Below are positions 56,556 to 60,079 of a stretch of 60,079 bases of DNA, piece after piece. Position numbers and translations under genes: made by a program. Within the stretch, counting starts at the first letter, position 1. Each line of letters begins with the position of its first letter. A model generated the notes under the pieces. That model saw only the letters and a program-made list of their open reading frames with translations, had not been told where the DNA came from and ran no database searches. Source of the stretch: Candidatus Brevibacterium intestinavium (lineage in GTDB: Bacteria > Actinomycetota > Actinomycetes > Actinomycetales > Brevibacteriaceae); contig DWZN01000099.1 in NCBI GenBank assembly GCA_019117545.1, positions 1 through 60,079 on the forward strand. The letters are read 5' to 3'.

Positions 56556-57842
56556 TCAGGAGGCTTTGACGAGTTCGCCGTCGACCCACACTCGGGCGAT
56601 GTCGCCCGGGGTGCCCATGGCGAAGATCGCGGCCAGGGCATCGGAATCGTCGCCGGCATGCCGGATGCCGACGTCGAGCGGCTGGCCGGCGACCGGGTCG
56701 ATGAGCACGGCGTCGAAGCGCTTGCCCACCGACAGATCGCCGACCTCGTCGAGGGCGAGCGCCTCGGCGCCGGCGGAGGTGGCCAGATGCAGCAGGTGCG
56801 CGGAGTCCAGCGCCACTCCCCCGGTCGGGTCGAGCTGCTGCATGAAGTACGACTGGACCCCTTCCTTGAGCAGATTGAAGCCCGTGCCGGCCCCGACGTC
56901 CGAACCCAGCGCGACCCGCACCCCGGCCTCGAGGTGGCGGCGCAGGGGGAAGAACCCGCTGGCCAGCGCCGAGTTCGAGGTCGGGCAGTGCGCGGCGACG
57001 GCCCCGACCTCGGCCATGCGCGCCAGTTCCCGGTCCTGTGGGTGGACGTTGTGGGCGAGCACCGTGCGCCGGCCGAGCAGACCCGCCCGGTCATAGGTGT
57101 CGAGGTAGTCGAGGGCCTCGGGGTGGATCTGCGCGACCCCGGTGACCTCGTCGCGGTTCTCGTTGATGTGCGAGGTCACCCAGATGTCGGGATTGTCGGC
57201 GACCAGCGCCCCACCGGCGGCGAGCAGCTCGGGCCCGGCGGAGAAGGAGAAGCGCGGTGTCACCGCATACCGCAGTCGGCCGGTCCCGTGCCAGGCGTCG
57301 ATGAGCCTCTGCCCTTCGGCCACCGAGGTCTCGACGTCGGTCAGCAGCGCCTCGGGCAGGTTCCGGTCGCTGGTGACCAGCCCGGAGGTGATCCGCAGAC
57401 CGGCCTTCGCGGCCGCGGAGAAGAAGATGTCCATCGCCGCCCCGAAGTGCGCGCCGAAGACCATCGCCGAGGTGGTCCCGGCCGAGGTCAGCCCCGTGAG
57501 GAACTCCTCGGCCACGGCCGCGGCGTAGGTGTCGTCGGACAGCTTCGCCTCCTCGGGCAGGGCGCAGTGGTCGAGCCAGTCGAGCAGGGGTCTGCCCAGG
57601 TGGCCGATGGCCCGCACCTGCGGGAGGTGGACATGGGTGTCGATGAGGCCGGGGATGAGCACACCGGATCGCAGGTCGACGACCTCGGCGTCGGGATGGG
57701 CGGCCCGGGCGGTGGGCAGATCGGTGCGGGCGGTGATGAGCCCGTCGTCGACGACGAGGGCGATGTCGGATTCGCTGCGCAGTCGCCCTCCGGTGAAGGG
57801 ACTGTCCGGGGTGTCGAAGACACGCGCACGATAGATGATCAC
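56556..57842 (-). CDS. guaD: Guanine deaminase
   Basis: 428 residues; amidohydrolase converting guanine to xanthine. Zinc ligands: HVHLPQ in GLIDTHVHLPQ, His in VTSHINENRDEV, His in VLAHNVH, and Asp in ALGSDVGAGTGFN. The stretch PRFSFSAG corresponds to the PRF motif that binds the guanine base. It lies 31 bp after xdhC and supplies xanthine to the xanthine dehydrogenase encoded upstream. Confidence 0.93.
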   Translation of the reverse strand: MIIYRARVFDTPDSPFTGGRLRSESDIALVVDDGLITARTDLPTARAAHPDAEVVDLRSGVLIPGLIDTHVHLPQVRAIGHLGRPLLDWLDHCALPEEAKLSDDTYAAAVAEEFLTGLTSAGTTSAMVFGAHFGAAMDIFFSAAAKAGLRITSGLVTSDRNLPEALLTDVETSVAEGQRLIDAWHGTGRLRYAVTPRFSFSAGPELLAAGGALVADNPDIWVTSHINENRDEVTGVAQIHPEALDYLDTYDRAGLLGRRTVLAHNVHPQDRELARMAEVGAVAAHCPTSNSALASGFFPLRRHLEAGVRVALGSDVGAGTGFNLLKEGVQSYFMQQLDPTGGVALDSAHLLHLATSAGAEALALDEVGDLSVGKRFDAVLIDPVAGQPLDVGIRHAGDDSDALAAIFAMGTPGDIARVWVDGELVKAS

Positions 57843-57873
57843 AGGGGTTCTCCTTGAAGCAGGTGGGTGGCAC

Positions 57874-58659
57874 TCAGGCCATGCGGGTCAGCAGGTCTGC
57901 GGCCGCGCTGACGGCGATCGTGGCCGGCTCCTTGCCGGTCAGTGCGGGCAGTCCGATCGGGCATCGGATGGTGTCGATGGTCTCGGATGAGAAGCCTTCG
58001 TCGGCGAGGTTCTTGCGGAAGCGCTGCCATTTGGCCCGCGAGCCGATCAGCCCGATCGAGCCCAGATCGCCTCGAGCCAGGGCAGCCGAGCACAGGTGCA
58101 GGTCCTCGGCGTGGTCGTGGGTCATGATGAGCACGTGGCTGCCGGGCGGAAGCCCGATGAGCACTTCCTCGCCGACGACGGCGAACTCCCGACGGATCCG
58201 CGCGACCGGCGACTCGAGGCCGTCGAGGGCCTCGAGCTGTTCGGGCCGGGAGTCGGATACGACGAGGTCGAGGTCGTGTCGGCTCAGTATCCGGGTGAGT
58301 TCGAGTCCGATGTTGCCGATGCCGAAGATCGCCGCCGAGGCGGGCACGGGCAGCGGTTCGAACAGCACCGTGACCTCCCCGCCGCAGCACTGACGACCGT
58401 ATTCGGCAGGGGCCTTGTCGTTGAGCCGCAGGGTCAGCATCTCCGGACCCGACTGGCCGGCGGCCAGCAGTTCGCGGGCACGGGTGAGTCCCGTCATCTC
58501 GAGATTGCCTCCGCCGATGGTTCCAAACAGGTCATCGGCGGTGACGATCATCTTCGCTCCGGCCTCGCGCGGGGCGTGGCCGCGCACCGAGGCGAGAGTG
58601 ACGAGGACGGCGGGCACCCGAGCCCCGCGGAGCTCGGCTGCGGTGTCCATCCAGGTCAT
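57874..58659 (-). CDS. xdhC: XdhC-family protein (molybdenum cofactor insertion for xanthine dehydrogenase)
   Basis: 261 residues. The N-terminal part holds ASVRGHAPREAGAKMIV and GTIGGGNLE, the middle QCCGGEVTVLFEP, and the C-terminal Rossmann part IFGIGNIGLELTRIL, THDHAEDL and GLIGSRAKWQRFRKNL. XdhC binds and sulphurates Mo cofactor for xanthine dehydrogenase. The ATG overlaps the xdhB stop by four bases (58656-58659). Confidence 0.93.
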   Translation of the reverse strand: MTWMDTAAELRGARVPAVLVTLASVRGHAPREAGAKMIVTADDLFGTIGGGNLEMTGLTRARELLAAGQSGPEMLTLRLNDKAPAEYGRQCCGGEVTVLFEPLPVPASAAIFGIGNIGLELTRILSRHDLDLVVSDSRPEQLEALDGLESPVARIRREFAVVGEEVLIGLPPGSHVLIMTHDHAEDLHLCSAALARGDLGSIGLIGSRAKWQRFRKNLADEGFSSETIDTIRCPIGLPALTGKEPATIAVSAAADLLTRMA

Positions 58660-60079
58660 GACGGAACTCGGTGTCCTTCCGCTTCGGCCGGGGACTCGGC
58701 CGCCGTGGTCCGGGAGCGGACGTCCTCGATGGCCCAGAACACCTGCTCGGGGGTGGCCGGGGAGGCCAGCCGCACCGAAGAGCCGGGTGCGCCGAAGGCG
58801 GCCACGGCTTCGCGCAGGGCCTCGCGGACGGAGAAGGCGAGCATGAGCGGGGGTTCGCCCACGGCCTTCGAACCGTAGACCGCGCCCTCCTCGTGGGCCT
58901 TGTCCAGCAGCGAGATGTTGAAGACCTCGGGGGCTTCGGAGAAGCTCGGGATCTTGTAGGTGCTCGCCGCCTGCGTGGCCAGGCGTCCCCGGCTGGGCTT
59001 GTCGGAGTCGTCCCAGCGCAGATCCTCCAGGGTCAGCCATCCTGCGCCCTGGACGAATCCGCCCTCGATCTGGCCGAGGTCGATGAGCGGAGACAGGGAG
59101 TCCCCGACGTCGTGGACGATGTCGACGCGGCGCAGAGTGTAGGAGCCGTCGAAGCGGTTGACCTCGACCTCGGAGACCGCGGCGCCGTAGGCGAAGTACT
59201 TGAAGGGCTCGCCGCGCATCTGCGACAGGTTCCAGTGCAGGCCCTCGGTGCGGTAGAAGCCCGAGGCCGAGAGCTGGATGCGCTGGAAGTACGCGGTGTT
59301 GATCAGCTCCTCCCAGCTCACGGACTTCGACGAGGACAGAGCGGTGACGATGCCGCGGGAGATGACCACCTCGTGGGCGGGGGCCCCGAGGATGCCCGCC
59401 GCGACCTGCTTGAGCCGCTCGAGGATCTGATCGCAGGCGTTCTTCACCGCCCCGCCGTTGAGGTCGGAGCCGGAGCTGGCCGCCGTCGCCGAGGTGTTCG
59501 GCACCTTGTCCGTGCGAGTGGGCGCCAGGCGCACGGTCGACAGGGGCACCCCGAGGGTGGTGGCCGCGACCTGCAGCATCTTCTGGTGCAGGCCCTGGCC
59601 CATCTCGGTCCCGCCGTGGGTGACGAGGACGGATCCGTCCTTGTACACGAGCACGAGCGCCCCGCCCTGGTTGAAGGCGGTGAGGTTGAACGAGATCCCG
59701 AACTTCACCGGGGTGATCGCCAGACCGCGTTTGACGTAGTCGCTGCCGGCGTTGAAGGCCTCGATCTCGAGTTCCCTGGCCTCCAGATCGGATTCGCAGA
59801 TCAGCTGATCCCAGCAGGCCCCGATCCTCTCCGGGTGGCGGACCGGCTGGTAGTAGGGGGTGTCCTGGCCCTCGGCGTAGAAGTTCCGGGCCCGCAGCTC
59901 TCTTGCGCTCAGCCCCAGTTTCGGGGCGACCTGACCGAGGATGTCCTCCATCACGAGCATCCCCTGCGGCCCGCCGAATCCGCGGAAGGCCGTCTGCGAG
60001 GTCTTATTGCATTTGGCGATGCGACCGAGAACGCGGATGTTCGGCACCTTGTCCGTGCGAGTGGGCGCCAGGCGCACGG
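58656..60079 (-). CDS. xdhB: Xanthine dehydrogenase molybdenum-binding subunit, N-terminal part outside the window
   Basis: The last 470 or so residues of the large Mo subunit. TSQTAFRGFGGPQGMLVMEDIL holds the substrate-binding Arg/Phe, GGTEMGQGLHQKMLQVAATTLG is the Mo-cofactor segment, and GSKAVGEPPLMLAFSVREALREA contains the catalytic Glu (KAVGEPP). Xanthine to urate with electrons to the FAD/Fe-S subunit, whose gene should lie just upstream. The last 42 bases (60038-60079) duplicate 59495-59536 in frame and do not fit the family there, so reliable sequence ends near 60037. Confidence 0.92.
   Translation of the reverse strand, partial: VRLAPTRTDKVPNIRVLGRIAKCNKTSQTAFRGFGGPQGMLVMEDILGQVAPKLGLSARELRARNFYAEGQDTPYYQPVRHPERIGACWDQLICESDLEARELEIEAFNAGSDYVKRGLAITPVKFGISFNLTAFNQGGALVLVYKDGSVLVTHGGTEMGQGLHQKMLQVAATTLGVPLSTVRLAPTRTDKVPNTSATAASSGSDLNGGAVKNACDQILERLKQVAAGILGAPAHEVVISRGIVTALSSSKSVSWEELINTAYFQRIQLSASGFYRTEGLHWNLSQMRGEPFKYFAYGAAVSEVEVNRFDGSYTLRRVDIVHDVGDSLSPLIDLGQIEGGFVQGAGWLTLEDLRWDDSDKPSRGRLATQAASTYKIPSFSEAPEVFNISLLDKAHEEGAVYGSKAVGEPPLMLAFSVREALREAVAAFGAPGSSVRLASPATPEQVFWAIEDVRSRTTAAESPAEAEGHRVPS
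59495..59536 (-). repeat. 42-bp exact repeat, genuine copy inside xdhB
   Basis: Encodes VRLAPTRTDKVPNT, which fits the family here (before SATAASSGSD). Identical to 60038-60079. Confidence 0.85.
60038..60079 (-). repeat. 42-bp exact repeat at the window end, probable assembly artefact
   Basis: Identical to 59495-59536, 543 bp away in the same orientation, and runs to the last base. The protein reads VRLAPTRTDKVPN joined to IRVLGRIAKCNKTS, whereas family members have an unrelated sequence before the latter. Confidence 0.75.

Overview
The window is about 60 kb of GC-rich chromosomal DNA from an actinobacterium. Evidence: strong G/C third-position bias; an IdeR/DtxR-type iron box; a HAIR-type (HspR) operator before a Clp ATPase; a PopR/ClgR-like regulator beside a clpP pair; an ECF42 sigma factor with DGPF (YCII) partners; a homodimeric-type AceE; and several apparently leaderless mRNAs. 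The gene set fits Micrococcales, with Brevibacterium a reasonable guess, but the genus is inference. No phage, insertion sequence, integrase or CRISPR array was seen. The window looks like ordinary chromosome, and the right end carries a likely contig-end artefact.

Region 1 (1-8.1 kb) is housekeeping and stress. It holds two DGPF/YCII genes and the ECF42 sigma factor, a DJ-1/PfpI protein, a Nei/Fpg glycosylase, tRNA-Ser(GGA), the SRP RNA, an L,D-transpeptidase lipoprotein, an iron-siderophore binding lipoprotein behind an iron box, and an HhH DNA repair protein. Region 2 (8.1-15.6 kb) is protein quality control: a PopR/ClgR-like regulator, an intact ClpP coupled to a ClpP paralogue that has lost two catalytic residues, a DUF6412/YidC pair, a ClpC-type unfoldase behind a HAIR box, a DUF3152 lipoprotein and a VOC protein.

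Region 3 (16.1-23.9 kb) is a tightly coupled six-gene operon: an oligopeptide-type ABC transporter, a luciferase-like monooxygenase and a fused CMD/AhpD protein. It belongs to a conserved but functionally unassigned neighbourhood and is the best candidate here for an undescribed system. Region 4 (24-37 kb) is mixed: aldehyde dehydrogenase with DUF779, acetyltransferases (one a remnant), an M23 peptidase, an AI-2E-type permease, a rare-looking M3 peptidase-YbaK fusion, a queuosine-precursor transporter overlapping tgt, homocysteine methyltransferase, a GlcD-type oxidase and a HisC/Pat aminotransferase.

Region 5 (37-60 kb) is a purine-to-central-carbon neighbourhood. XdhB/XdhC and GuaD take guanine and xanthine to urate; uricase, HIU hydrolase and OHCU decarboxylase take urate to allantoin; AllB opens allantoin; AllE acts on ureidoglycine; Gcl, Hyi, GlxR and GlxK carry glyoxylate to phosphoglycerate. 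Mqo, malic enzyme, AceE, a DUF6986 aldolase-like protein and a Bcp peroxiredoxin sit among them. An IclR-family regulator lies beside malic enzyme, and related palindromes recur in three control regions, suggesting one local regulon. The allantoate-hydrolysing and ureidoglycolate-cleaving steps are not in the window.
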